From Ureibacillus sp. FSL W7-1570 (GTDB lineage: Bacteria; Bacillota; Bacilli; Bacillales_A; Planococcaceae), in the NCBI RefSeq assembly GCF_038593265.1, contig NZ_CP151979.1, positions 992,001 through 1,056,000 of the forward strand: a stretch of 64,000 bases of DNA. The letters run 5' to 3'. Of the stretch, positions 18,075 to 26,566 are shown piece by piece; position 1 is the stretch's first letter; every line of letters begins with the position of its first letter. The position numbers and the translations under genes were made by a program. The notes beneath the pieces were generated by a model. The model saw nothing but the letters and a program-made list of their open reading frames with translations, ran no database searches and had not been told where the DNA came from.

Positions 18075-19310
18075 TTAATCCAAAGCTTCCCGGACCAACG
18101 GCATGCTCATGCAGCGTGGGCCGCCCCGACCCCGTGATAATTCCGAACTCAACACTTCAATCACTTCAACGCCGTTTGTTCTTAACAGCTCGTTTGTCAC
18201 GTAGTTCCGATCATAGGTCACCACTTTCCCCGGGGCGATGGCCAATGTATTGGAACCGTCATTCCATTGCTCACGGGGGCCTGCTATCATGTCCCCTCCC
18301 CCGCATGGAATCAATAAAATTTCTTTTAATCCCAAAACTTCTTTCAACGTTTCCAACAAATTGGTTTTATGTGTAATGTTTAAAGTTTCGTTGTCCGGAC
18401 CTTTTTCAAGAACATAAATGTCCATTTTTCCGTCAGCGTCTTGTATCGCGGAATGAATCGTGAATTTGTCGTAATCGATCATGGTGAATACAGTATCCAG
18501 GTGCATAAACGCCCGGCTTTTCGGGATTTCAACGGCGAGGACCCGTTTGATGTCACTTTGGGAATGAAAAAGATTCAATGTAAAACGTTCAATGGATTTT
18601 GCGGCAGTGCGGGCACTGATTCCGATGGCGATGGTATCTTTGGACAGTACGAGCTCGTCGCCACCTTCCATCGGATATTCGAAATCACGATTGAACCAAA
18701 TGGGAATATCCTTGTTGGCAAAGCGGGGATGATATTTCACAATATATTGCATGAAAAGAGATTCACGCTGTCTGGCAGGTTCCCGCATTTTATTGATGGT
18801 CAAACCATTGCCGACGACAGCTGAGGGGTCTCTGGTGAAGTAAAGATTTGGCATTGGATCCAAATAGAAAGGATAGTGGCTTGTAAGGATTTCATACAGA
18901 TGTTTTTTCTTCATATGTTCAATTTCGTCTTTGCGCACACCGGCCATGATTTTCTCGACCATTTTTGATGTGTCGAAAGACAATAAATAGTCGGCTATGA
19001 CGTAAAATGAATCATCCACTGAGATTTTTGATTCCGTCAAAATATCATAGACAAACTGTTTTTTTATTTCTTCCGTATGTAAGGCTTCAGATAACAATGT
19101 CGATAAGTATAGCACTTCAATACCGTTGTCGCGCAAAGTTTGCGCAAAATAGTCGTGTTCTTTTTGGACGATGGGCAAATACGGAATATCATCAAAAAGC
19201 AGTTTTTGTAAATATTCCGGCGTCAAATTTTCCACCTCTTGACCAGGACGGTGAAGCAATACGGTTCGAAGTTTTCCGATTTCCGAAGTGACATTCAATA
19301 CATGATTCAT
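18075..19310 (-). CDS. arcA: Arginine deiminase
   Basis: Hydrolyses L-arginine to citrulline + NH3, the first step of fermentative arginine use. 411 residues, the usual size. Catalytic features are the MEGGDEL motif, [10 protein letters not shown] and the C-terminal nucleophile cysteine in [14 protein letters not shown]. The ATG at 19310 follows TAGGAGG. It is the first gene of arcA-arcB-arcD-arcC. A cre-like site and inverted repeats lie upstream, consistent with catabolite and oxygen or arginine control. Confidence 0.97.
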   Translation of the reverse strand: MNHVLNVTSEIGKLRTVLLHRPGQEVENLTPEYLQKLLFDDIPYLPIVQKEHDYFAQTLRDNGIEVLYLSTLLSEALHTEEIKKQFVYDILTESKISVDDSFYVIADYLLSFDTSKMVEKIMAGVRKDEIEHMKKKHLYEILTSHYPFYLDPMPNLYFTRDPSAVVGNGLTINKMREPARQRESLFMQYIVKYHPRFANKDIPIWFNRDFEYPMEGGDELVLSKDTIAIGISARTAAKSIERFTLNLFHSQSDIKRVLAVEIPKSRAFMHLDTVFTMIDYDKFTIHSAIQDADGKMDIYVLEKGPDNETLNITHKTNLLETLKEVLGLKEILLIPCGGGDMIAGPREQWNDGSNTLAIAPGKVVTYDRNYVTNELLRTNGVEVIEVLSSELSRGRGGPRCMSMPLVREALD

Positions 19311-19354
19311 AGGGATAACCTCCTAACGTTTCAAAAAAATGATGGTAAACTTTA

Positions 19355-19470
19355 TTAAAGCGCTTACAAAGTGATGGAAAATAAAAGTTGTATAAAAAAT
19401 GATTTTTATTCTATAACTCTAGTATATAATGTAAATTATTCAAAAATAGTGAATTATTAGTGAAACTAAT
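19355..19470 (-). promoter_or_regulatory. arc operon control region with cre-like site and inverted repeats
   Basis: A catabolite-responsive element-like sequence, TTGTAAGCGCTTTAAT on the minus strand (19355-19370), keeps the central AAGCGCTT and differs from the consensus at about one position. Upstream are a TATACT -10-like hexamer (19421-19426), the inverted pair TTATTCA...TGAATTA, and a perfect 6-bp palindrome ATTAGT-GAA-ACTAAT (19456-19470). The last two could be binding sites for an ArgR or Crp/Fnr-type (ArcR) regulator, but neither consensus is fully met. Confidence 0.45.
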
Positions 19471-19546
19471 GTAATATTTTGTTATACAATTTCTATCAAT
19501 TTCATGACATTTTTTCAGAAAAACTTGCTTGAAATTCCAAAAAATT

Positions 19547-19583
19547 GAGCGGATTGGAGATTTTTCCTATCCGCTCTGATTAT
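19547..19583 (-). terminator. Terminator of the P-type ATPase gene
   Basis: On the minus strand GAGCGGATAGGA and the inverse TCCAATCCGCTC form a stem followed by AATTTTTT, directly after the ATPase stop at 19585. Confidence 0.85.
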
Positions 19584-19584
19584 G

Positions 19585-22278
19585 TTACCTATTTTTTTTG
19601 ATGAATGCGTCAATTCCGCCAAGCAGGAATGTAGGAATGGCGGCCATCAACATGATGAGGGCCCAGTCCGCGAATTGAATTGGAACTGTTTTGAATATCG
19701 GCTGTAATGGCGGAATGTAGATCACGATTAACATCAATGCGATGGAAGATAAAACCGCCCATACAAGAAATTGATTTTTAAAAGGATTTCTTGAGAAAAT
19801 GTTCTTTTCGCAACGGCAATCAAACACATGAATGAGCTGGGCCATTACAAGGGTTGTAAAAGCGACCGTTTGGGCATATTCCAGTTCGTTTGGATGATTA
19901 TGAAGGGTCACCATGAAAGCGGCGAGGGTGACGATACCAATCGCAAGCCCCCGTGAAATGATCTTCCAACCAAGTCCTCTTGCGAAAATCCCCTCTTTTG
20001 GATCCCGAGGCTTGCTTTTCATGACGTCGCCTTCCGGTTGGTCAACCCCTAACGCCATGGCAGGCAAACCATCCGTGATCAAGTTCACCCACAAAATATG
20101 GATCGGAACCAATGGCAATGGCAACGCAAGGATGATGGCAAAAATCATGACAAGCATTTCACCTACATTGGAAGCGAGCAAATAGCGGATGAATTTGCGG
20201 ATGTTCTCGTAAATATTCCGCCCTTCTTCAATGGCCGATTCAATCGTGGCAAAATTATCATCCAAAAGAATCAGGGATGAAGACTCTTTTGCCACATCGC
20301 TTCCTGTAATCCCCATTGAAATGCCGATATCCGCCGCTTTAATGGCTGGGGCGTCGTTGACTCCATCTCCCGTCATTGCCACAACATGTCCTTTCCCTTG
20401 CAGAGCCTGCACAATTTTCAGTTTATGTTCAGGAGAGACGCGGGCAAACACGGCCACTTCATCCACGATTTCTTCCAATTCCTTGACAGACATTTTTGCC
20501 AATGTTTTTCCGTCAATAATCTTGCTGTTTTCTTGATGGATGCCAAGCTGGGAAGCGATGGCTTTTGCCGTAATCAAATGGTCTCCGGTAATCATCACCG
20601 TTTTTATGCCGGCGTCCTTACATTTTTCCACCGCTGATTTCACTTCCGGTCTTGGCGGATCGATGATGCCTTGCAAACCGATCAATGTGAGTCCGTTTTC
20701 CACCTCATGCACATCTGTGACCGTTTTATTTGCCGGAATCTCTTTAAACGCAATGGCCATCGTTCTCAAAGCCTGGGAAGCCAATTCTTCGATGGCTGAA
20801 TGGAGAGCGTTTTTCAGCTTATCTGTCAGCGCTTCTTCCTTTCCGTCCCAAATCATTTTGCTGCTCACTTGTGTCAGAACATCCGGCGCCCCCTTGGCAA
20901 TGACAAATTGTTTTCCGGCGGAATCTTCGATGATCATTGACATCATTTTTCTCGTCGAATCAAACGGGTATTCTTTTACAATTTGATATTCTTTCAATAA
21001 TTCATTCCGATCAAAGCCGGCCTTCATTGCCGCAACGAGCAATGCTCCTTCTGTCGGACTGCCGACAAGCATGTATTCATTGTCTTTTTTCTTTATTTTG
21101 GCATGGTTGCAAATCATCCCATACGTTAGCATTTGAAGAAGCATTTTTTCTTTCCGCACTTCAACCGGTGACCCTTCATGATAAAAAGCGCCTTCAGGGG
21201 AATAACCTGTCCCGTCAACCGTCCACGTTTTTCCGCCAATCCATAAATGGGTCACCGTCATTTTATTTTGGGTCATCGTTCCGGTTTTATCTGAACAAAT
21301 GACCGTCGCTGTGCCAAGTGTCTCAACGGCTGGCAGTTTCCGTACAATGGCATTCTTTTTGATCATTCGGGTCACACCAAGGGAAAGTACGACCGTCACA
21401 ATGGCTGGAAGGCCTTCCGGAATGACCGCAACGGCCAATGAAACGCCAGTCAATAACATCGTATAGAAATCCCGGTCTTGAATAATGCCAATCAGCACTA
21501 CAAGGATTGTCAATGCGGCGGCCACAACAATCAAGATTTTCCCCAATTGCTGAAGGCGCCGTTGCAATGGGGTTTCAATTTTTTGGGTTCCTTGCATTAG
21601 TCCCGAAATTTTTCCCATCTCTGTTTTCATACCGGTTCCAACGACAATGCCCTTCCCGCTGCCTCTTGTAACGAGCGTTCCCATAAAGGCCATATTTTTC
21701 ATATCGCCAATTCCGGGTTCCGGTTCTTTGAGCGGTTCCGTCGTTTTCTCCACAGGAATGGACTCCCCGGTCAACGGGGATTCTTCTATTTCAAGGCTGA
21801 TCGATTCAAAAATCCGAACGTCAGCCCCAATCCGGTCGCCACTTGAAAAACGGATCACATCACCGGGTACGAGCTCCCTTGAATCGACCTTGATCCATTC
21901 CCCATCCCTTAAAACGTTCGCGTGGGGGGCCGATAATTTTTGCAATGCTTCCAAGGCTTTTTCAGCTTTTCTTTCTTGAAAAAATCCAAGAAACGCATTG
22001 AGTATCACAATCGCCAAAATCGTGATGGCATCCGCATATTCACCTAAAAGCAGCGATAAGATGACAGCCACCAGCAATACAATCACGAGGAAATCTTTGA
22101 ATTGACTGAGAAAAAGCAATAGATCCGATTGTTTTTTATGTTTTTCCAGTTCATTGTAGCCATATTGCTCCAGCCGCTTTTTCGCTTCGCTGTCCGTCAA
22201 TCCGTCCAGAATACTGGTGTTAAATTCTTTTTCAACTTCGCCCATGTTCATGGCATGGTATTTCATATGTATTTTCAC
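19585..22278 (-). CDS. Cation-translocating P-type ATPase (Ca2+-type, P2A)
   Basis: 897-residue P2-type ATPase. In order: an N-terminal cation ATPase domain (MGEVEKEF, GLTDSEAKKRLEQYG), the TGES actuator motif (SPLTGESIPVEK), intramembrane PEGL (VIPEGLPAIV), the phosphorylation motif SDKTGTMTQNKMTV, the nucleotide-binding KGAPDVL, and the hinge MTGDGVNDAPAIKAADIGISMG. The C-terminal membrane domain holds NLITDGLPAMALG. This is the SERCA-like layout of bacterial calcium pumps such as B. subtilis YloB, exporting Ca2+ (possibly Mn2+) at the cell membrane. It is monocistronic, with its own terminator and a TATAAT-like -10 at 22354-22359. Confidence 0.93.
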   Translation of the reverse strand: MKIHMKYHAMNMGEVEKEFNTSILDGLTDSEAKKRLEQYGYNELEKHKKQSDLLLFLSQFKDFLVIVLLVAVILSLLLGEYADAITILAIVILNAFLGFFQERKAEKALEALQKLSAPHANVLRDGEWIKVDSRELVPGDVIRFSSGDRIGADVRIFESISLEIEESPLTGESIPVEKTTEPLKEPEPGIGDMKNMAFMGTLVTRGSGKGIVVGTGMKTEMGKISGLMQGTQKIETPLQRRLQQLGKILIVVAAALTILVVLIGIIQDRDFYTMLLTGVSLAVAVIPEGLPAIVTVVLSLGVTRMIKKNAIVRKLPAVETLGTATVICSDKTGTMTQNKMTVTHLWIGGKTWTVDGTGYSPEGAFYHEGSPVEVRKEKMLLQMLTYGMICNHAKIKKKDNEYMLVGSPTEGALLVAAMKAGFDRNELLKEYQIVKEYPFDSTRKMMSMIIEDSAGKQFVIAKGAPDVLTQVSSKMIWDGKEEALTDKLKNALHSAIEELASQALRTMAIAFKEIPANKTVTDVHEVENGLTLIGLQGIIDPPRPEVKSAVEKCKDAGIKTVMITGDHLITAKAIASQLGIHQENSKIIDGKTLAKMSVKELEEIVDEVAVFARVSPEHKLKIVQALQGKGHVVAMTGDGVNDAPAIKAADIGISMGITGSDVAKESSSLILLDDNFATIESAIEEGRNIYENIRKFIRYLLASNVGEMLVMIFAIILALPLPLVPIHILWVNLITDGLPAMALGVDQPEGDVMKSKPRDPKEGIFARGLGWKIISRGLAIGIVTLAAFMVTLHNHPNELEYAQTVAFTTLVMAQLIHVFDCRCEKNIFSRNPFKNQFLVWAVLSSIALMLIVIYIPPLQPIFKTVPIQFADWALIMLMAAIPTFLLGGIDAFIKKNR

Positions 22279-22671
22279 TCCCTATTCCCAGCTGCAGTTA
22301 CGAAAAGGTAGCATTTCTAAAGTGTTGAGTGGAAAGGATCATCTCTTCCTTTTATTATAGCTTACCATTTAATTGACAAAGAGGATGTATTCATTTTGGA
22401 ATATTTCTTACGAATCGGCAAATTTTAATAGGATTGTCAAAAAGTTTCTTCATTGCCATGGGATTTGGGTTATAGGAGTTTTGGCTGTCCAATTGAAGTC
22501 GAAACAATCATTGGGCATAATCCTTTTTTTCTGTTCACTTGGGCTAAAATTCTGAAACATTTCCTTTTTATATTTCGTATAATAATTGCAAATTCTTATT
22601 TTATAACAAAGTTGGGAAATTTTTATAGTTTACATCATTTTTTAAAGACTGGTGGAAAAGGAAGTGGTCTG
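22279..22671. other. Intergenic region between divergent ATPase and DUF2500 genes
   Basis: This 393-bp AT-rich stretch must hold both promoters. A TATAAT on the minus strand at 22354-22359 is a plausible -10 for the ATPase gene, without a good -35. Short ORFs here lack ribosome binding sites and I do not regard them as genes. I see no repeat or RNA structure. Confidence 0.5.
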
Positions 22672-23034
22672 ATGTTTTTTGATTCGGTGCAATTTGATTC
22701 GATGTTTTATAATTTGATGTTTTCCCTTTTTCCTTTCATCTTTTTAGTTGTTTTTGCCATTATCATTTTCAGCATATTCTCAAATATTAAACAGGGCATA
22801 AAAAATAATCAATCTCCCCTGTTGACTGTCCCGGCAAAAGTGATTACAAAAAGAATCCAGGTACGGGGTGACCATTCCCATACCACCTATTACGTCACCT
22901 TCGAAGTGCAAAGCGGAGACCGGATGGAATTAAAAGTGAATGGCCAAGAGTATGGAATGCTGGTGGAAAATGATGTGGGGTTACTATCATTTCAAGGAAC
23001 GCGATATGTTTCTTTCGAACGGCAAAAATCATAA
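22672..23034 (+). CDS. DUF2500 family membrane-anchored protein
   Basis: 120-residue protein. One N-terminal transmembrane helix (MFSLFPFIFLVVFAIIIFSIFS) is followed by a soluble beta-rich domain with TVPAKVITKR, TYYVTFEVQSGDRMELKVNGQEYG and GTRYVSFERQ, which is the DUF2500 signature. Function is unknown in the family. The ATG at 22672 has GGAAG about 8 nt upstream and gives a protein starting just before the helix; a longer frame from 22453 lacks support. A terminator follows at 23054-23089. Confidence 0.85.
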   Translation: MFFDSVQFDSMFYNLMFSLFPFIFLVVFAIIIFSIFSNIKQGIKNNQSPLLTVPAKVITKRIQVRGDHSHTTYYVTFEVQSGDRMELKVNGQEYGMLVENDVGLLSFQGTRYVSFERQKS

Positions 23035-23053
23035 AAGATTTCTACATATTAAG

Positions 23054-23089
23054 AACACCTCAATGCAATCAAGCCAAGAGGTGTTTTTT
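23054..23089 (+). terminator. Terminator after the DUF2500 gene
   Basis: AACACCTC pairs with GAGGTGTT, followed by six T, just after the DUF2500 stop. The 3' arm also looks like a Shine-Dalgarno (AGAGGTG) for the degenerate ORF that begins at 23091. Confidence 0.75.
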
Positions 23090-23090
23090 A

Positions 23091-23236
23091 ATGGCGAACA
23101 GGGAATGGAAAAATATAAGCGGCAACTATGGCGGAAAACGAGAGGGCAGAAAAAATGGCCAAGGGAGTTTGACCAAGGTCTGGCAAACGAACCTTTGACG
23201 CCGGAAGAAAAATATAATAATGAAAGGTGGCAGTGG
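23091..23236 (+). pseudogene. Frameshifted sspO-like spore protein remnant
   Basis: Read from the ATG at 23091 the sequence gives MANREWKNISGNYGG and stops after 35 codons. In the next frame it continues as REFDQGLANEPLTPEEKYNN. Aligned to the intact gene at 34896-35051 (MSNREKKNLSGN ... EFDHELANEPLTPEERYNN), a single missing base near 23160 explains the break. The intact gene's TGA is TGG here, so the natural stop is also lost. The copy follows directly on the DUF2500 terminator and has no sigma-G-like promoter. It overlaps no coding need of the convergent lyase gene, which ends at 23255. Confidence 0.7.
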
Positions 23237-23254
23237 GCTCGGCAAAAAGCCTAT

Positions 23255-24775
23255 TTAACTTTCAATCGCTTTTTGAATATGTTTAAGCAGTCTTTTTGAC
23301 TTTACTAATTGGTAAGCCCACTCTATATCTATGGATAAGTTTCGGTCTTTGTCCAAAAATGGAATTTGCTCACGAATCATTTCATATACCGCACCCGTTC
23401 CGACACCCAATTTTGCACCTTTCCTTAAATCAACGGCTTGAGCAGCATGAATCGCCTCAATCCCAACGATGTAATAAAGGTTGTCGAGCATTTTTCTTAA
23501 CTTTTGAATGACTAAAGCCGAATTTGTGGCGTGATCTTCAATGTCGCCTGCCAATGGGAAATAATCCGAAACAACCGGATTTGATAAATGCCGGATTTCC
23601 GCATCCAACGCTGAAAAGGTTTTCTGAATCGTACTGAAAGCAATCACCTGCTCTTCATCTGGTGATAAAAATCTTGTTAAATTTGTAAACGCAGGGTTTG
23701 CCAACTTAATGGTTCTAAAACAGCTGTTTCTTGATACATGGGTTAATGCGAGTCCAACCATTTCCAAAGCGAATACAAGTGTGATGACCTCAAAATTTGC
23801 AGTATGTACAATACGTTCTTCTTCCACTATTAAACAAGGATTATCATCCGATGAATTTAACTGAATGGTCAATAATCCTTTCACATATTCCAAACTGTCC
23901 AATGCAGCACCATGCACGGTAAATCCGCCACGAAAACTGAGTGGATCTTGAATGGAAGTTTTTTCTTTCCGATTCCATAAATAACTGTTCCGCAAAAACT
24001 TTCGGACCCGATCGGCACTTTTCATTTGACCATTAAAAGGACGGAATTTTAATACGGATTCATCAAGGGGATCCAAATTTCCATCTAATCCTTCCAACGA
24101 TAAACTATAAATGGCGTCTGCCATTTCAATGAAATCATCTAAATCTTGCAAAAGAATCGCTGCCATCCCGGCCGAATATGCATTGGAGCTGACAATGGCC
24201 AAGCCATCTTTGGGTCCGAGAATCATTGGAGACAGTTTCTCTTCCTTAAACGCCTCCATCACAGGGACCCGATTCCCTTTATAATATACTTCACCTTCCC
24301 CAATCATTGCCAAGCCGATATGGGATAGGATTCCGATATCCGCTAACCCAACGGTTCCACGGCTGGGAATGACCGGGGTGATTCCGCAATTCAGAAAGGT
24401 TTCATACATTTGCGCTATTTCCGGCTGTATGCCCGTACAGCCAACAAGTAATGTATTTAATCGGGCAAGCATGGCTGCCCGTACATCTTCAATGGTTGTT
24501 TCCGGTCCAACTCCGATCGAATGGGACAACAATAAATTCCGGTTATATTGGGAAAATCTTTCTTTTTCCACCAATCGGTCTTTATTCAAACCGACCCCAC
24601 GGTTCAATCCATAAACCGGCGCATCATTATCGATCCATTGTTGAACCATTTTCCTGCCCTTTTTTAATTTTTCCAACGCTTCATCGCTGATGGCCACTTT
24701 CCTTTCATTCCGGGCAACTTGGACAATCTCTTCAATTGTCAATGATTTTCCATCCAGCACTAATGTTTTGTACAT
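23255..24775 (-). CDS. HAL/PAL-family lyase lacking the MIO motif; candidate ergothionase
   Basis: 506-residue member of the histidine/phenylalanine ammonia-lyase fold. Retained: the catalytic Tyr loop PVYGLNRGVG (Tyr55), YNRNLLLSHSIGVG (77-90) and the C-terminal IEDHATN segment equivalent to the family's QEDH. Missing: the Ala-Ser-Gly that cyclises to the MIO electrophile. Where HutH has GSVGASGDLAPLAH, this protein has GTVGLADIGILSH (140-152), one residue shorter. Ergothionase (ergothioneine to thiourocanate + trimethylamine) is a known MIO-less member, because the leaving amine is already quaternary. The upstream betaine-type transporter and the urocanase-like and hydantoin genes support that role. 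Other quaternary histidine betaines remain possible. Confidence 0.78.
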   Translation of the reverse strand: MYKTLVLDGKSLTIEEIVQVARNERKVAISDEALEKLKKGRKMVQQWIDNDAPVYGLNRGVGLNKDRLVEKERFSQYNRNLLLSHSIGVGPETTIEDVRAAMLARLNTLLVGCTGIQPEIAQMYETFLNCGITPVIPSRGTVGLADIGILSHIGLAMIGEGEVYYKGNRVPVMEAFKEEKLSPMILGPKDGLAIVSSNAYSAGMAAILLQDLDDFIEMADAIYSLSLEGLDGNLDPLDESVLKFRPFNGQMKSADRVRKFLRNSYLWNRKEKTSIQDPLSFRGGFTVHGAALDSLEYVKGLLTIQLNSSDDNPCLIVEEERIVHTANFEVITLVFALEMVGLALTHVSRNSCFRTIKLANPAFTNLTRFLSPDEEQVIAFSTIQKTFSALDAEIRHLSNPVVSDYFPLAGDIEDHATNSALVIQKLRKMLDNLYYIVGIEAIHAAQAVDLRKGAKLGVGTGAVYEMIREQIPFLDKDRNLSIDIEWAYQLVKSKRLLKHIQKAIES

Positions 24776-24802
24776 CTTGTCAATCTCCTATCAATGCCAA
24801 GG

Positions 24803-25438
24803 TTATGATTCCCCACGCGCTTTTAAAGCCGCTTTATTTTCAATTTTCAATAACAAATAGTTCATTGCTAATGCAAGTGCAGCCACTAAGACGGTCCCTA
24901 TAATAATTTTATGTGATGCATTTTGGTAAAGCCCTTCAAACAACAGTACACCTAAACCGCCAGCATTGATCCAGGCAGCGATTGTCGCAATCGCAATAGT
25001 GGAAATTGTGGCAATTCGGATTCCAGCGATAATCACCGGGAGGGCTAACGGAAGCTGGATTTTCCAAAAAAGTTGCATCGAATTAAGCCCCATTCCTTTA
25101 CCTGCTTCAACAATCGATGGATTGATGGACTGAAACCCGACCATCACATTTCGTACCAAAATGATTTGGTTATATGCGACCAAGGCGATGATGGCCGGCT
25201 TCATTCCAAGCCCTGCAATTGGAATTAACAAGGCAAACAGTGCCATGCTCGGTATTGCATAAATTATTCCTAAAACAGATAAAATCGGTACGGATAGCCA
25301 TTTGAATTTTGTTAGAAAAAATCCGACCGGCAAAGCGATGGCTAAAGCGATGCCTAACGAAATGACCATGATTGTGAAATGATCTAAAAATAGTGAAAAA
25401 ATATGATCGTAATATTTAGTAATATACTCTATTATCAT
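24803..25438 (-). CDS. OpuC-type ABC transporter permease, second subunit
   Basis: 211-residue inner membrane subunit with about five or six helices. It has the binding-protein-dependent transport motif near GKGMGLNSMQLFWKIQLPLALPVIIAGIR. It resembles OpuCD/OpuBD of glycine betaine/carnitine/choline importers. Its start overlaps the ATPase gene stop by 4 nt, indicating coupling, and it is followed by the lyase gene 27 nt downstream. It would pair with the permease at 27512-28156 to form the channel. Confidence 0.88.
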   Translation of the reverse strand: MIIEYITKYYDHIFSLFLDHFTIMVISLGIALAIALPVGFFLTKFKWLSVPILSVLGIIYAIPSMALFALLIPIAGLGMKPAIIALVAYNQIILVRNVMVGFQSINPSIVEAGKGMGLNSMQLFWKIQLPLALPVIIAGIRIATISTIAIATIAAWINAGGLGVLLFEGLYQNASHKIIIGTVLVAALALAMNYLLLKIENKAALKARGES

Positions 25439-26415
25439 GACGGAACCACCACTTGCTTTATAGATTTATTTAACTTTAATTGTTCAAAAGTAATCGCACC
25501 AACCGGCTGATGATTTTCATTCTCCACAATGATACCGTCAATATCGGAATTTAAAAATAACGTCAAGATTCCCTTCAAATCATCATGGCGCTTAACAACT
25601 TTGGGATTATTTAATTTCACTTTGTCCAGTGGAACCATGACATTTTCCGCTTGAAGCATGCTGAATAATTGAATAATATCTTCCGACTGAACCAAACGGC
25701 TGACAAATTCATTTGCAGGATTCAATAAAATATTTAAAGGTGTATCATACTGTTGAACACGCCCTTGATCCATTACAATGATTTTATCTCCAAGCTTTAA
25801 GGCTTCATTAATATCATGGGTAACGAAAAGAACGGTTTTCTTTAATTTTTTTTGGATTGAAATTAATTCATCTTGAAGCTTTGAACGAGTAATGGCATCA
25901 ATGGCGCCGAACGGTTCATCCATTAATAAGATTTCCGGGTCACTAGCCATTGCCCGTGCGATTCCCACCCGTTGTTGCTGGCCACCTGATAATTGCCGGG
26001 GATATCTTTTTCGGTACTCATTTGGCGGCAAGTGAACCAGTTCAAGAAGAAAATCAATCCGCTCACTGATTTTCTTAGGATCCCATTTTAAAATTTTTGG
26101 TACCGTCGCAATATTTTCTTCAATGGTCATATGCGGAAACAATCCGATCTGTTGAATGACATAACCGATTTTTCTTCTTAATTCTGTAACTGACACTTTT
26201 GATGTGTTTTCGCCTTGCACAAAAATATTCCCCGTTGAAGGTTCATGAATTCGATTTACCATTTTCAAAAGTGTTGTTTTCCCGGATCCGGAAGTTCCTA
26301 AAATCGTTACAAAAGTTCCTTCTTCTATCTTTAGATCTGTTTCATAAACAGCAGGTCTTTTTGCATTTGGAAAGGTTTTGCTGACTTGTTGAAATTCGAT
26401 AATTGAACCAGACAT
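25435..26415 (-). CDS. OpuC-type ABC transporter ATP-binding protein
   Basis: 326-residue ATPase. Walker A is GTSGSGKTTLLK, the signature is QLSGGQQQRVGIARA, and Walker B is ILLMDEPFGAIDA. A C-terminal extension of about 90 residues (DDLKGILTLFLNSDIDGIIV) looks like a single CBS-type module; OpuCA proteins usually carry two. The ATG at 26415 (MSGSIIEFQQ) has an AAAGGAG upstream. A longer frame from 26511 would run through the intergenic hairpin and is rejected. It would energise import of a quaternary ammonium compound. Confidence 0.9.
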   Translation of the reverse strand: MSGSIIEFQQVSKTFPNAKRPAVYETDLKIEEGTFVTILGTSGSGKTTLLKMVNRIHEPSTGNIFVQGENTSKVSVTELRRKIGYVIQQIGLFPHMTIEENIATVPKILKWDPKKISERIDFLLELVHLPPNEYRKRYPRQLSGGQQQRVGIARAMASDPEILLMDEPFGAIDAITRSKLQDELISIQKKLKKTVLFVTHDINEALKLGDKIIVMDQGRVQQYDTPLNILLNPANEFVSRLVQSEDIIQLFSMLQAENVMVPLDKVKLNNPKVVKRHDDLKGILTLFLNSDIDGIIVENENHQPVGAITFEQLKLNKSIKQVVVPS

Positions 26416-26444
26416 ATACGGAACAACTCCTTTAATAAAAAATA

Positions 26445-26528
26445 GGCTGTGTTTATCAAATAGCTGTCGGTGTATATTCACTCTATGTATTTTCCTGCTA
26501 GGACCAGACACTATGTATGAACACAGCC
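26445..26528 (-). promoter_or_regulatory. Long-loop hairpin with U-tract between binding-protein and ATPase genes
   Basis: On the minus strand GGCTGTGTT and AACACAGCC form a perfect 9-bp stem around a 66-nt loop, followed by TATTTTTTATT, just ahead of the ATPase Shine-Dalgarno. It could be a leaky terminator that keeps the binding protein in excess over the ATPase. It could also be a small inserted element, since its ends are inverted repeats. Confidence 0.5.
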
Positions 26529-26566
26529 CAAATGATATTTTTTGAGGGGCGATTTACGATATTTCC

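Noticed and set aside
19456-19470. Crp/Fnr-type box ahead of arcA
   Set aside because: The palindrome ATTAGT-GAA-ACTAAT is real but does not match TGTGA-N6-TCACA, and its distance from the likely start site is off.
22373-22670. Plus-strand ORFs between the ATPase and DUF2500 genes
   Set aside because: Low-complexity, no Shine-Dalgarno, and the longer one simply extends the DUF2500 frame upstream of a well-supported start.
23255-24775. Annotation as ordinary histidine ammonia-lyase HutH
   Set aside because: The Ala-Ser-Gly MIO triad is missing and canonical hutI and hutG are not nearby.
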